From Desulfomarina profundi (lineage in GTDB: Bacteria > Desulfobacterota > Desulfobulbia > Desulfobulbales > Desulfocapsaceae), in assembly GCF_019703855.1 (NCBI RefSeq), contig NZ_AP024086.1:620001-684000 (forward strand): DNA of 64,000 nt, read 5' to 3'. The position numbers and the translations under genes are program-made. Shown one piece after another: positions 35,123-44,414 of the stretch (positions are counted from its first letter, which is position 1; each line of letters starts with the position of its first letter). Under the pieces are notes generated by a model that saw only the letters and a list, made by a program, of their open reading frames with translations, did no database searches and was not told the DNA's origin.

Positions 35123-36205
35123 TCAGGCGGTCACTATTGCCATGGCATCCCCGTAGGAATAAAATCGATAATCCTGCCGGATTGCTTCTTCATAGCATTT
35201 AAGCAATGTTTTGCGGCCGCAGAGCGCCGATACAAGAAACATAAGTGAAGAATCCGGGAGATGGAAGTTGGTGATAAGATTATCAATGACCTGGAACGCG
35301 AAGCCCGGGTAAATATAGAGATCACACCAGCCTTTCATTGCCTTTGGCGAGCCGGTTTTCTGCGCTGAAAACTCCAGGGCCCTGACCGTAGTTGTACCTA
35401 CTGCCCATATCCGACCCCCGTCTGCTTTTGTCTGGAGAATTTTTTTAACTGTTTCTTCGGGTACTTCAATATACTCACTGTGGATAGTGTGCTTCTCGAT
35501 GTTCTCTGTTCGTACGGGAGCAAAGGTCCCGTATCCCACGTGCAGAGTAATTGTTCCCATCTGGGTTCCCTGCTGTCTGATCATATCCAGAAGTTCATGG
35601 GTAAAATGCAACCCGGCGGTGGGGGCGGCCACTGCGCCTGCTTTTTCAGCATAAACTGTCTGGTATCGCCGAAGATCATCCGGAGTGGTTCCTTTTTCCC
35701 TGGAGATGTAGGGTGGGAGTGGAACCTGTCCTGAATCCTGAAGGATCTGTTCGAGTCTGTTTTCATCGGTACAGTTGATCTGGAGCTGTACCTTGCCGTC
35801 GGCAAGGAGTTTACTTACGGTACAGGAAAGAGTTGCATTGATGGTAATATTACTGCCGGGCCTGGGACGTTTGGAACTCTTGACCAGTGCCGTTGCCGTA
35901 TACTTTTCAGTCCTTCTGTCCAGTTTCGGATAATTCAGGAGAAAAACTTCTGCTTTTCCTCCTGTCTCCTTTTTTCCAAACAGTCTTGCGGGAAACACGC
36001 GGGTATTGTTCATCACCAGCATGTCCCTGGGGGCGATCAGATCTGTAATGGTATTGAAACGGCGATGTTCAATTGTTCCGGTTTTAGTTCGCAGGACCAG
36101 AAGCCTGGAATTGTCCCTTTTGTCGGCAGGAAACTGGGCAATGTTTTCAGGTGGCAGGTTATAATTATATCCTTTCAGAGTAAGGTCATTTTCGGTTATG
36201 TTCAT
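35123..36205 (-). CDS. queA: S-adenosylmethionine:tRNA ribosyltransferase-isomerase
   Basis: 360 residues from the ATG at 36205; a GTG four codons upstream is possible and neither has a strong ribosome site. QueA motifs are clear: YNLPPENIAQFP, DMLVMNNTRVFPARL, TAGLHFTHELL, LHVGYGTFAPVR, HSEYIEVPEE and NLITNFHLPDSSLMFLVSA. It adds the cyclopentenediol moiety from SAM to preQ1-modified tRNA in queuosine synthesis. No other que gene is nearby. Confidence 0.95.
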   Translation of the reverse strand: MNITENDLTLKGYNYNLPPENIAQFPADKRDNSRLLVLRTKTGTIEHRRFNTITDLIAPRDMLVMNNTRVFPARLFGKKETGGKAEVFLLNYPKLDRRTEKYTATALVKSSKRPRPGSNITINATLSCTVSKLLADGKVQLQINCTDENRLEQILQDSGQVPLPPYISREKGTTPDDLRRYQTVYAEKAGAVAAPTAGLHFTHELLDMIRQQGTQMGTITLHVGYGTFAPVRTENIEKHTIHSEYIEVPEETVKKILQTKADGGRIWAVGTTTVRALEFSAQKTGSPKAMKGWCDLYIYPGFAFQVIDNLITNFHLPDSSLMFLVSALCGRKTLLKCYEEAIRQDYRFYSYGDAMAIVTA

Positions 36206-36320
36206 GTTGACTTTCACTTTCGGTAGGGGTGTGGACCAGACAAGGGCATAAATACCCCAAAGGCATAAATGGCTGAGCCTTTTGATTCAGCTATGACGAT
36301 AAGACTGGCGTGTAGATACC

Positions 36321-36971
36321 ATGATTCTTGCTGTTGCTGCAACCAAATTAGAGATGGAGCCGTTTCTTCAGCTTGTTGAACGTGAAAAAACAGCGTGTTT
36401 ATCCCTGGTGACAGGAGTCGGTCCAGTGGAGACAGCCGTGCGGCTGGCACTTTTTCTGGCAGAGTGCGATGGAAAAATTAACCTTGTTCTTAATTTCGGG
36501 GTAGCGGGCGCTTACGTGGGAGAGCCCGGACACCCGGAATATCTTGATATCTGTTTGGCCGAGGAGGAGATTTTCGGGGATTTTGGTTTCTGTTCCGGGA
36601 ACGGGATTGAATATTTTAAAAGGGCCGAATTTGGAAAACCCCGTTATTCACTGGATCGGCAGTGGCTGAAGAGAGCAAAACAGATACTTGATAATAACAG
36701 GATTAATGCCTGGTCAGGTTCTTTTATTACCGTGAACTGCGCTTCTGCCACCCTGCGTCGTGGAAATATGCTTCAGCAGACCTGGAAAGGGCTCTGCGAA
36801 AACATGGAGGGCGCCGCTGTTGCCCGGGTCTGCCGTGAATTTAATATTTCCTGCCTGGAAATCCGGGCAATTTCAAACTATGTTGAAGACCGTGATCCCT
36901 CCACCTGGCAGCTGGCGGAGGCGTGTGAGAAGGCGGCCCACGCCACATATCTGATAATAAAAAACACCTGA
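36321..36971 (+). CDS. mqnB: Futalosine hydrolase MqnB
   Basis: 216 residues of the purine nucleoside phosphorylase-like fold. MILAVAATKLEMEPF, LVTGVGPVETA, LNFGVAGAY and CENMEGAAVARVC match MqnB, which splits futalosine to hypoxanthine and dehypoxanthine futalosine in the menaquinone pathway. mqnD follows after 15 bases. The gene identity would be less certain without that neighbour, since MTA/SAH nucleosidases share the fold. Confidence 0.9.
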   Translation: MILAVAATKLEMEPFLQLVEREKTACLSLVTGVGPVETAVRLALFLAECDGKINLVLNFGVAGAYVGEPGHPEYLDICLAEEEIFGDFGFCSGNGIEYFKRAEFGKPRYSLDRQWLKRAKQILDNNRINAWSGSFITVNCASATLRRGNMLQQTWKGLCENMEGAAVARVCREFNISCLEIRAISNYVEDRDPSTWQLAEACEKAAHATYLIIKNT

Positions 36972-36986
36972 ATTCGTGAGCGTTTA

Positions 36987-37826
36987 ATGACAATGCAGTC
37001 CCTCAGCCTGGGGTATTCCCCCTGTCCCAATGATACCTTTATTTTTTACGGTCTTGTTCATGGGAAGATTTCTTTTCCCGGATATGGTTTTCAGGACCCA
37101 GTTCTTGAAGATGTGGAGCAGCTGAATGTGCTGGCCTTTGAAGGGCGGCTCGATATAACCAAACTGTCTTTTCATGCCCTGGCCCATGTTCTGGATGACT
37201 ACTGCGTACTGACATCCGGCTCTGCTCTGGGCAGGGGATGTGGTCCTCTGCTCGTCAGCAGAAAACCCTTTGCCTTGTCTGACCTGAAAAAGAAAAGAAT
37301 TGCCATTCCCGGAAAGTTGACCACGGCGGCCCTGCTTTTTCGCATGTTTCTACCCGACTGTGTTGATCTGGTGGAGATACGTTTTGATTGTATTATGGAG
37401 TCCATTGAAAATGGCATGGTCGATGCCGGAGTAATTATTCACGAGTCCCGATTTACTTATGAAAAACATGGACTATATGCCCTTCAGGACCTGGGACAGT
37501 GGTGGGAAAATCTGACCGGCCTGCCACTTCCCCTGGGGTGTATTGCCATAAAAAGAAGCCTTGGTGAAAAAACTGCTGTCGAGGTGGATCAGGCCATCAG
37601 GAAAAGTGTACAGTATGGTTTTGCTCATCCTGATCATTGTCTGCCATATATTCGTCGCCACAGCCAGGAACTGGCTCCGGAAGTGGTGACGAACCACATT
37701 CATCTTTATGTGAATGACTATTCTGAGAATCTGGGTGAAGAAGGTGTTGCGGCTATATCCAGGTTTCTGCAACATGGCAGGGAGGCTGGTGTCCTGCCGG
37801 CGAACAGCATGCCTTTTATGGTGTAA
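36987..37826 (+). CDS. mqnD: 1,4-dihydroxy-6-naphthoate synthase MqnD
   Basis: 279 residues. The start LSLGYSPCPNDTFIFYGL is the MqnD signature; then ITKLSFHAL, SGSALGRGCGPLLV and DAGVIIHESRFTY follow. MqnD converts cyclic dehypoxanthine futalosine to dihydroxynaphthoate for menaquinone, the quinol used by the NapH and NrfD modules in this window. Its stop overlaps the start of the next gene by one base. Confidence 0.94.
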   Translation: MTMQSLSLGYSPCPNDTFIFYGLVHGKISFPGYGFQDPVLEDVEQLNVLAFEGRLDITKLSFHALAHVLDDYCVLTSGSALGRGCGPLLVSRKPFALSDLKKKRIAIPGKLTTAALLFRMFLPDCVDLVEIRFDCIMESIENGMVDAGVIIHESRFTYEKHGLYALQDLGQWWENLTGLPLPLGCIAIKRSLGEKTAVEVDQAIRKSVQYGFAHPDHCLPYIRRHSQELAPEVVTNHIHLYVNDYSENLGEEGVAAISRFLQHGREAGVLPANSMPFMV

Positions 37827-38742
37827 TGAATATGAAATTAACAGATTTGCCGGTATTTGCCATTGTCGGCGTGGATGGGGAGGAAACAATTCTTTTTACC
37901 CGTTGGCTGCTTTCGAGTCTGGAGGCAAACAATCTTGAGACTCTTGTCCTTGTTGAAGGTGAAACAGGGGGGAACGGGACCTGTATTCTCTTTCGACCAG
38001 GACCGATGTTGTTCTGGTTACGGGGAAAACAGATTTTGATCTACAGGAAATCAGGGTGAACTGTCACCGGGAAAAAAAGGGTGACCTGTGTTGTACCGGT
38101 ATGGATCCGGTGAAACGGGAAATTTTTCTGGCAGAATTTTTGAGACATCTGGATAACCTTGTGTATCGCGTTCCCCTGTGGGCCTGTATTCTTATCGGAG
38201 GGAAAAGCTCCAGAATGGGCAGTCCGAAGCATTTGCTGCGAGGACCCGATGGCAGATCCTGGCTTGAACGCACCGTTGAAACTCTGCGTCCTTTTGTGAC
38301 TGACATTATTATTTCAGGTGCGGGAGAGGTGCCCCGGAGTTTAAGTACACTGCGGCGGTTACCCGATGCAGCCGGTACGGTTGGGCCTCTGGCGGGTATT
38401 CTGTCTGCTTCCGGATGGCAGCCAATGGTTGGCTGGATCCTTGTCGCCTGCGATATGCCTGATATCCAGAGCGGGGCACTGGAATGGTTGGCTGGACAAC
38501 GCGCTGCCGGTCGCTGGGGGATTGTTCCCAGGTTGTCTGAGGACGGTTTCCTGGAACCGTTACTGGCCTGTTATGATATGCGGGCGGCAACAGTTTTTAA
38601 AGAGCTGCGGACACGAAATATTATGAAGATAAGCAGGGTGGGAGTTCATCCGAAAATATATAATCCTGTGATTCCCGGTGAACTGAGCGGGAGCTGGCGG
38701 AATATCAACACTCCTGAGCAGCTAGATGAATATGAGAACTGA
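37826..38742 (+). CDS. MobB-like/MobA fusion for molybdenum cofactor, frameshifted
   Basis: Two frames form one 305-residue protein if one G is added to the G6 run at 37967-37972: ...LVEGETGG + ERDLYSLSTRTDVVLVTGK. The C-terminal 200 residues are MobA (ACILIGGKSSRMGSPKHLL, AGTVGPLAGILSA, WILVACDMPDIQ), which adds GMP to molybdopterin. The first 95 residues look like a degenerate MobB-type P-loop domain (FAIVGVDGEET, lacking GKT). The downstream frame alone could start at GTG 38056, giving MobA without the N-terminal part. It is coupled to mqnD by a one-base overlap. bis-MGD made here would serve NapA. Confidence 0.75.
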
Positions 38743-38822
38743 TTGAGATCTGCCCACATTTCTTCCACAAGTATTGTTGTCAAATACTGACTCCCTTTGA
38801 AACTCAGCCAGTCCGGCCGGAT

Positions 38823-39197
38823 TCAGGTAATATGTTTCATTACAATGCAGTCTTTACAGACTTCTATCTTTTCCTTCCAGGTTTTCTTTGCGGCGCATTC
38901 ACAGACAGTACCGTTAATGAACCAGCAGAACTCACCTGAATCAAACTCCCAGGCGGGACACTTTATCTTTTTCTCTTCCGGACATTTTTTCAGATCCCAG
39001 CAGTTCAGTTTGGCAATTGTTTTTCTTCTTTTACGAAAGAGCAGAAAGAGTAGTTGTCGCTCTACATGTCCGGGAATACTTCTCCAACCCTGCTCGTAGC
39101 TGCAGACAGCCTTAAGGGAAATGCCGAGAAGTGTGGCGATTTCTTTCTGTGTCTTTTTTAATTTCTTTCTTATGGTTGAAAAATCATTGCTTTCCAT
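38823..39197 (-). CDS. XRE-type HTH regulator with two-CW cysteine domain
   Basis: 124 residues. A helix-turn-helix spans about 8-60 (TQKEIATLLGISLKAVCSYEQGWRSIP). The C-terminal half holds paired Cys-Trp elements NCWDLKKCP, KCPAWEFDSGEFCW, GTVCECA and CKDCIV, the two-CW domain that probably binds metal or an Fe-S cluster. It is likely a redox- or metal-responsive DNA-binding protein. It diverges from the large receiver-PPDK gene and has a small palindrome upstream. Confidence 0.82.
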   Translation of the reverse strand: MESNDFSTIRKKLKKTQKEIATLLGISLKAVCSYEQGWRSIPGHVERQLLFLLFRKRRKTIAKLNCWDLKKCPEEKKIKCPAWEFDSGEFCWFINGTVCECAAKKTWKEKIEVCKDCIVMKHIT

Positions 39198-39503
39198 GGG
39201 GACCCTGTAGGTTTACATTGAAAAAATACTGCACTGAAGTGCTACACTGTAACACATTAAACTGGTGGCTGCAATCATGAGAAACGGGGGTTAATAATCG
39301 ACTTTTTGTAACCTGGATACCCCATAAATTCAGCCAGGATCCAAATGCACCCGATAAGATCGGTATTTTCCCAGGTACATATGTGTCAGGCCGGGTAGAA
39401 TGATGAGTCAGATTTTCTTTTTAATTTCGGGAAAAGAAGGATACAATTCTTATTATCATCTTAAGCCTTTGAAAAAGACTCATTATTTTTGGGAGAATGT
39501 AGA
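39198..39503. other. Divergent control region with candidate operator
   Basis: 306 non-coding bases between the two-CW regulator and the receiver-PPDK gene. GCACT-GA-AGTGC at 39231-39242 is a short inverted repeat about 34 bases before the regulator start and may be its own operator. GGGAG before the GTG at 39504 sets the start of the downstream gene. Confidence 0.45.
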
Positions 39504-42500
39504 GTGATAAACTTTGGAAACGAGATTACCGATTTTGATCCGCATTTTAAAATTTTTCACGATCTCATGCCATTCAAGGTCCAGGAGATTCTGCTTGTAT
39601 CCAGTCTCTATGATGCCTTTATCATGGAAGAGGATGGCAGTCTGGCTATCAGGCTTATCCATGAATATCACGGATTAAACCTGAGTAAAGCCCCCAAGAT
39701 CACCAGGGTGTCCTCTGCCGTGGAGGCTCTTGAAAGTATTGAGAAGAAGAATTTTGACATGGTCATCACCATGCCCTACGCTGGCGGTATGAATGCCTTT
39801 GATCTCGGCGCTGCCATCAAGCAGATAAAACCTGATCTGGCAGTCATCATGGTGGCCCATAATATCCGTTCCACTTTTCCCGACAAGGCTGGTAGTGATG
39901 GCGTAGACAAGATATTTCTCTGGTGCTGTGAGGCGGATCTTCTGCTGGCTATTATCAAAAATGTGGAAGATCATCTTAATGTTGATGCCGATACGGGGAG
40001 GGCCATGGTGCGGGTTATTATTTATGTGGAGGATTCCCCGCTTTACCGTTCCCTCTTTCTCCCCCTGATATATAACGAAGTGGTACGACAGACCCAGTCG
40101 GTGCTTGATGAAAGTCTCAACGAGCGGCATCGACTGCTGCGAATGCGGGCCAGACCCCGTATTCTCATGGCTACCGATTATGAAGAGGCAATGGAGCTGT
40201 ATAAAAAATATAAACCCTATGTTTTTGGGGTCATTTCCGATGCTCGTTATAAAAAGGACGGCGAGGCAAATCCCGATGCTGGATTTGAGTTTCTTGAATA
40301 TGTGCGTGGGGAAATCCCAGATCTTCCCCTGCTGATGGTCTCGACAGAACAGAATAACAGGGAGCGGGCGGAGAGGATTCCTGCTGTTTTCATTGATAAG
40401 AATTCCCCGCTCATTCGCGATGAACTGCATGACTTTTTTTTGAAATACCTGGGGTTTGGAGATTTTATTTTTCGTCTCCCGGATGAAACACCTATAGGTC
40501 ATGCGGCTAATCTTCATGAGTTTGAGCAGCAGTTGCGGACGATTCCCGATGAGTCATTGAGGTACCATACCCAGAGAAATCATTTCTCGAACTGGGTCAT
40601 GGCCCGGGCCGAGGTTATCCTGGCCAGGAGGTTGCACAAGGATTATATCCTGGATATTGAAGATCTTGACAGTATTAGAAATGACCTGGTCTATAAGGTT
40701 CATTCTTTACGCAAATTACGGCAGCAGGGTGTGGTAGTGAAGTTTTCCGCCGATGATTATGATCCGGAAATAATGGATTTTGTCAAAATCGGTGATGGCT
40801 CCATGGGTGGAAAAGGGAGGGGACTGGCCTTCATGTGGGCCTGTCTGCAGGGCGCCTCCCGTGAGAATTCGGTGCTCTCTGAATACACTGTTACAATCCC
40901 GAAAACCTGCGTGATTACTGCCGATGGTTTTGACGCTTTTGTTGCTGAAAATAATCTGGCCTGGCATGAAGACATGACCGATGAGCAGATTGCCGACATC
41001 TTCCTTGATGCATCCCTTCCTGCCTGGCTCCGTCAGGAGTTGAGGGCATTTTTGAAAAGCTGTGATAGACCCCTGTCCGTCCGTTCGTCCAGCCTGCTGG
41101 AGGATGCCCAGTTCAGACCCTATGCCGGACTGTATTCCACCTATTTTCTGACGAATAATCACGCCGATTTTTCTGAACGGCTGGCACAGCTTGAGAGTGC
41201 AATAAAACTGGTCTATGCGTCCACATGGTTTGAAGGGCCGCGCTCTTTTTCCCGGACTTCCAGCCAGAGTGTTGATGATTCAATGGCGGTTATTGTTCAG
41301 CAACTGGCGGGAGAGCAGTATGGTAATTTCTGGTATCCGGCGGTTTCTGGCGTGGCGCAGTCCCATAATTTTTATCCGGTCATGGATATGAAGGCCGATG
41401 AAGGGATTGCCCATATAGCCCTGGGGGTTGGCAAAACAGTTGTTGAGGGAGAAAAATCTCTCTGGTTCTCACCTGCTCATCCAAAGAAACTGGTCCAGTT
41501 CTCTTCGGTTGAGAATATGCTTGAGTACAGTCAGAGACAGTTTTATGCACTGGATATGAATACAGGGGATTGCCTGCATCGGGAAAAATCCAATCTTGTC
41601 CTGCGTACCGTACAGGGTGCAGAAAAGGAACTGCCGGTTATTATGCTTTCTTCCACCTATATAGCCAATGAACACCGGGTGCGGGATGCGAATATGCCCG
41701 GCCTGAAGATCATGACCTTTGCGCAGCTTCTCAAGTATTCAAAATATCCATTACCTGAAATTTTGACCGAACTGCTGCGAATAGGCAAGGATGGCATGGG
41801 TTGTGATGTGGAAATTGAGTTTGCCGTCAATATCCACAAGGAAATTGAAAAGTCAGACTTTTATTTTCTGCAGATTCGTCCCATGGTGACTGGTGGCGAG
41901 ATGGTTGATGTCCAGATATGTGACCATGAAATTGAAAATGCATTTGCCTATTCCACCCAATCCCTTGGTCACGGCAGTTTTGAGGACATTGCCGATATAC
42001 TCTTCGTGGATCCCGAGAGTTTTGACGGGGCAAAAACAGGAGTTATGGCAACACAGATCGGTGAAATAAACAGAAGCCTGCAACGGGAAAAACGGCCATA
42101 TCTGTTGATTGGACCCGGAAGATGGGGGTCATCTGATCCGTGGCTCGGCATCCCTGTGCAGTGGAGTGATATTTCCAGGGTTGCAGCCATCATAGAAGTT
42201 CGGAACGGTACAATCAGGGCAGATCCTTCCCAGGGATCTCACTTTTTCCAGAATATCACGTCCCTGGGTATTCCGTACCTGACTCTGACTGAGGAGGAGG
42301 GAGCAGTGATCGGCGAGAGAAGGGACTTTATGGACTGGAACTGGCTCAAAGAGCAGTCCCTCGTGCAAAAGACAACCTATATACGTCATGTCCGGCTGGA
42401 AAAACCGTTTGTATTGAAATGTGACGGGGCCAAGTCCGAAAGTGTTTTGTACAGTAAAAAATGCGACTGTGAGCAACGCTGTTCAGTTAACGGAAAAGAG

Positions 42501-42581
42501 ATATGGAACCAGAGTCTGCTCCTGCGTGAAGAATGCTTTGATGACTATGAAAACGGCAGAAGTTCAGGCTTTGATGAATAA
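39504..42581 (+). CDS. Large receiver-like plus PEP/pyruvate-binding (PPDK-N) protein
   Basis: 1025 residues from the GTG at 39504 (GGGAG ten bases upstream). The first 330 residues hold two response-regulator-like domains: ILLVSSLYDAF...FDMVITMPYAGG, then VIIYVEDSPLYRSL...VISDARY. A PPDK N-terminal ATP-grasp region follows (about 430-850): GDGSMGGKGRGLAFM, PLSVRSSSLLEDAQ, YAGLYSTYF, FYFLQIRPM and later LLIGPGRWGSSDPW. There is no swivelling His domain or PEP-binding barrel, so it is not a PEP synthase. Such proteins occur in Deltaproteobacteria-type genomes with unknown role, perhaps signal-controlled phosphotransfer. Confidence 0.85.
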   Translation: MINFGNEITDFDPHFKIFHDLMPFKVQEILLVSSLYDAFIMEEDGSLAIRLIHEYHGLNLSKAPKITRVSSAVEALESIEKKNFDMVITMPYAGGMNAFDLGAAIKQIKPDLAVIMVAHNIRSTFPDKAGSDGVDKIFLWCCEADLLLAIIKNVEDHLNVDADTGRAMVRVIIYVEDSPLYRSLFLPLIYNEVVRQTQSVLDESLNERHRLLRMRARPRILMATDYEEAMELYKKYKPYVFGVISDARYKKDGEANPDAGFEFLEYVRGEIPDLPLLMVSTEQNNRERAERIPAVFIDKNSPLIRDELHDFFLKYLGFGDFIFRLPDETPIGHAANLHEFEQQLRTIPDESLRYHTQRNHFSNWVMARAEVILARRLHKDYILDIEDLDSIRNDLVYKVHSLRKLRQQGVVVKFSADDYDPEIMDFVKIGDGSMGGKGRGLAFMWACLQGASRENSVLSEYTVTIPKTCVITADGFDAFVAENNLAWHEDMTDEQIADIFLDASLPAWLRQELRAFLKSCDRPLSVRSSSLLEDAQFRPYAGLYSTYFLTNNHADFSERLAQLESAIKLVYASTWFEGPRSFSRTSSQSVDDSMAVIVQQLAGEQYGNFWYPAVSGVAQSHNFYPVMDMKADEGIAHIALGVGKTVVEGEKSLWFSPAHPKKLVQFSSVENMLEYSQRQFYALDMNTGDCLHREKSNLVLRTVQGAEKELPVIMLSSTYIANEHRVRDANMPGLKIMTFAQLLKYSKYPLPEILTELLRIGKDGMGCDVEIEFAVNIHKEIEKSDFYFLQIRPMVTGGEMVDVQICDHEIENAFAYSTQSLGHGSFEDIADILFVDPESFDGAKTGVMATQIGEINRSLQREKRPYLLIGPGRWGSSDPWLGIPVQWSDISRVAAIIEVRNGTIRADPSQGSHFFQNITSLGIPYLTLTEEEGAVIGERRDFMDWNWLKEQSLVQKTTYIRHVRLEKPFVLKCDGAKSESVLYSKKCDCEQRCSVNGKEIWNQSLLLREECFDDYENGRSSGFDE

Positions 42582-43333
42582 TGAAAGGATCGGAATTCAC
42601 ATATGATGAGATCTGCAGGGCGGAGTTTTGTCTGCTGCAGTCAAGAATCGAACACCTGTTTGTTGATATTGAAATTGCCTGTCCCTACGGTCTGCCCCAT
42701 GGTGCTGTTTTTCATCAGGCGACCTTTGCTCCACTCAATGATCGTGCCATGGAACTTTTTCTTGCGGCAGGGTATCGGCGAAATGGAAATTGTCTGTACA
42801 GCATGCACTGCAGGGATTGTCAGGCCTGTATTCCCATCCGCCTGCATCCCCAGGAGTTTCAGCCAAACCGCAATCAGAAAAGGGCGAAGAAAAAAAATCA
42901 GGATATTGAAGGGACCGTTTCAATCTTGAGCGGAGGAGCAGAGGATCTTGAACTTTGTGAACTGTTTCTGCAAAAAAGGTATCCTGGAAGAACAAACAGC
43001 GCCGGCGGATACTACCGTGATTTTTTTCTGAATAACATTGTGAACTCAGTGCAGATCCATTACCGGGTAAAAGGGCGTCTGGTGGGAACTTCCATTCTTG
43101 ATATCGGTGTGAACTGGGTCAATGCCGTCTATTTTTTCTTTGATCCGCAGGAGTCGTGGAGGAGTCTCGGGACATACAATATCGTCCACCTGGTTGAGCT
43201 TTGTCGGAAATGGGGTGTCGGGTATCTCTACCTGGGATATTTGATCAGAGAGGTTTCAGCCATGAATTACAAGGAAAGGTTTCTTCCCCACTATCTCCTG
43301 CTTGAAAAGAAATGGAGGAAAATTGAAAAATGA
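42581..43333 (+). CDS. bpt: Aspartate/glutamate leucyltransferase (Bpt/ATE family)
   Basis: 250 residues. The N-terminal domain has CPYGLPHGAVF and the conserved NGNCLYSMHCRDCQACIPIRL; the C-terminal GNAT-like half has NAVYFFFDPQESWRSLGTYNI and YLYLGYLI. The family adds Leu or Arg to N-terminal residues for ClpS/ClpAP degradation. The start overlaps the previous stop by one base and the end overlaps the next gene by four, so it is translationally coupled on both sides. Confidence 0.9.
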   Translation: MKGSEFTYDEICRAEFCLLQSRIEHLFVDIEIACPYGLPHGAVFHQATFAPLNDRAMELFLAAGYRRNGNCLYSMHCRDCQACIPIRLHPQEFQPNRNQKRAKKKNQDIEGTVSILSGGAEDLELCELFLQKRYPGRTNSAGGYYRDFFLNNIVNSVQIHYRVKGRLVGTSILDIGVNWVNAVYFFFDPQESWRSLGTYNIVHLVELCRKWGVGYLYLGYLIREVSAMNYKERFLPHYLLLEKKWRKIEK

Positions 43334-44349
43334 GTAAATCCGCAGGACTCAGACTTTTTCGATGTCATGATGATAGCTCTGTTACCTGCCTGCTGTGCAG
43401 TCATTACTGCAGGCTGCAGGAGGGGGAGAGGGGGCGCTGCGGTGTCCGCCGGAATGATGGCGGTCGTATTGTCAGCCTGGTATATGGAAAACTTGTGGCT
43501 GAAAGTGTCGATCCCATCGAAAAGAAACCCCTGTTCCATCTGCTCCCCGGAAGTCTGTCCTATTCAATTGCAACCCGGGGATGCAATTTTCATTGTGCTC
43601 ATTGCCAGAACAGTCATATTTCCCAGGTTGAGAGAGGGGAACATTTTTCTTCAACTATTGTAAAGAATCCTGAAGAAGTTGTTGCTGCCGCGGTATCTTC
43701 GGGTTGTGCTTCCATCAGCTATACCTATGTGGAGCCAACTGTCTTTTTCGAATTTGCCTACGATTGTTCTGTTCTGGCTGTTGAGCAGGGAATTAAAACT
43801 ATTTTTGTTTCAAATGGATTCATGAGTCAGCAACTGCTTGAAGTTCTGGTTCCTGTCCTCAGTGCGGCCAATATTGACCTGAAATCTTTCAATGACTCCT
43901 TTTACAGGAAGCAGTGTGGTGGACGGCTTCAGCCGGTTCTGGAGACTATCCGTTTTCTGAAAGAAAAAGGTGTCTGGGTTGAGGTGACGACACTGGTGAT
44001 TCCAGGGTACAATGATTCAGACAGGGAACTTAATGAAATTGCAGCCTTTATTGCTTCGGTTGATGCCTCTATTCCGTGGCATGTGACCGGTTTTTATCCG
44101 GCATGGAAAATGAATAATGTGGCGCCGACACCGGTGAGTTCTCTTGTAAGGGCGAGGGAGGCCGGATCAGGAAATGGTCTTCATTTTGTTTATACGGGAA
44201 ATCGGCCGGGATCAGGGGAGGAAAGCAGTTTCTGTCCGGGTTGCGGAAATGAAATTATCACCCGCTGCGGGTTCAGAGTGGAGAGGAATTCTCTTGTCAG
44301 GGGGTGTTGCCCGTCATGTGGAAGAAGGGTCCCGGGAGTCTGGGAGTAA
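43330..44349 (+). CDS. amrS: AmmeMemoRadiSam-type radical SAM enzyme
   Basis: 339 residues. An N-terminal CLLCSHYCRLQEGERGRCGVRRN zinc-like motif precedes the radical SAM motif CNFHCAHC (about 85-92), then NIDLKSFNDSFYRK, VTTLVIPGYND and WHVTGFYPAWKM. This pattern is that of the PflA-like AmrS proteins, named for their frequent linkage to AMMECR1 and Memo genes, neither of which is here. The C-terminus has two further CxxC knuckles (FCPGCGNEI, CCPSCGRR). It overlaps bpt by four bases. Substrate unknown. Confidence 0.88.
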   Translation: MSKSAGLRLFRCHDDSSVTCLLCSHYCRLQEGERGRCGVRRNDGGRIVSLVYGKLVAESVDPIEKKPLFHLLPGSLSYSIATRGCNFHCAHCQNSHISQVERGEHFSSTIVKNPEEVVAAAVSSGCASISYTYVEPTVFFEFAYDCSVLAVEQGIKTIFVSNGFMSQQLLEVLVPVLSAANIDLKSFNDSFYRKQCGGRLQPVLETIRFLKEKGVWVEVTTLVIPGYNDSDRELNEIAAFIASVDASIPWHVTGFYPAWKMNNVAPTPVSSLVRAREAGSGNGLHFVYTGNRPGSGEESSFCPGCGNEIITRCGFRVERNSLVRGCCPSCGRRVPGVWE

Positions 44350-44414
44350 ACATTCTCTGTATATATTTACCCCAAAGTCATAATCGGCTGAGTCTTTCGG
44401 TTCAGTCCTGCTGA

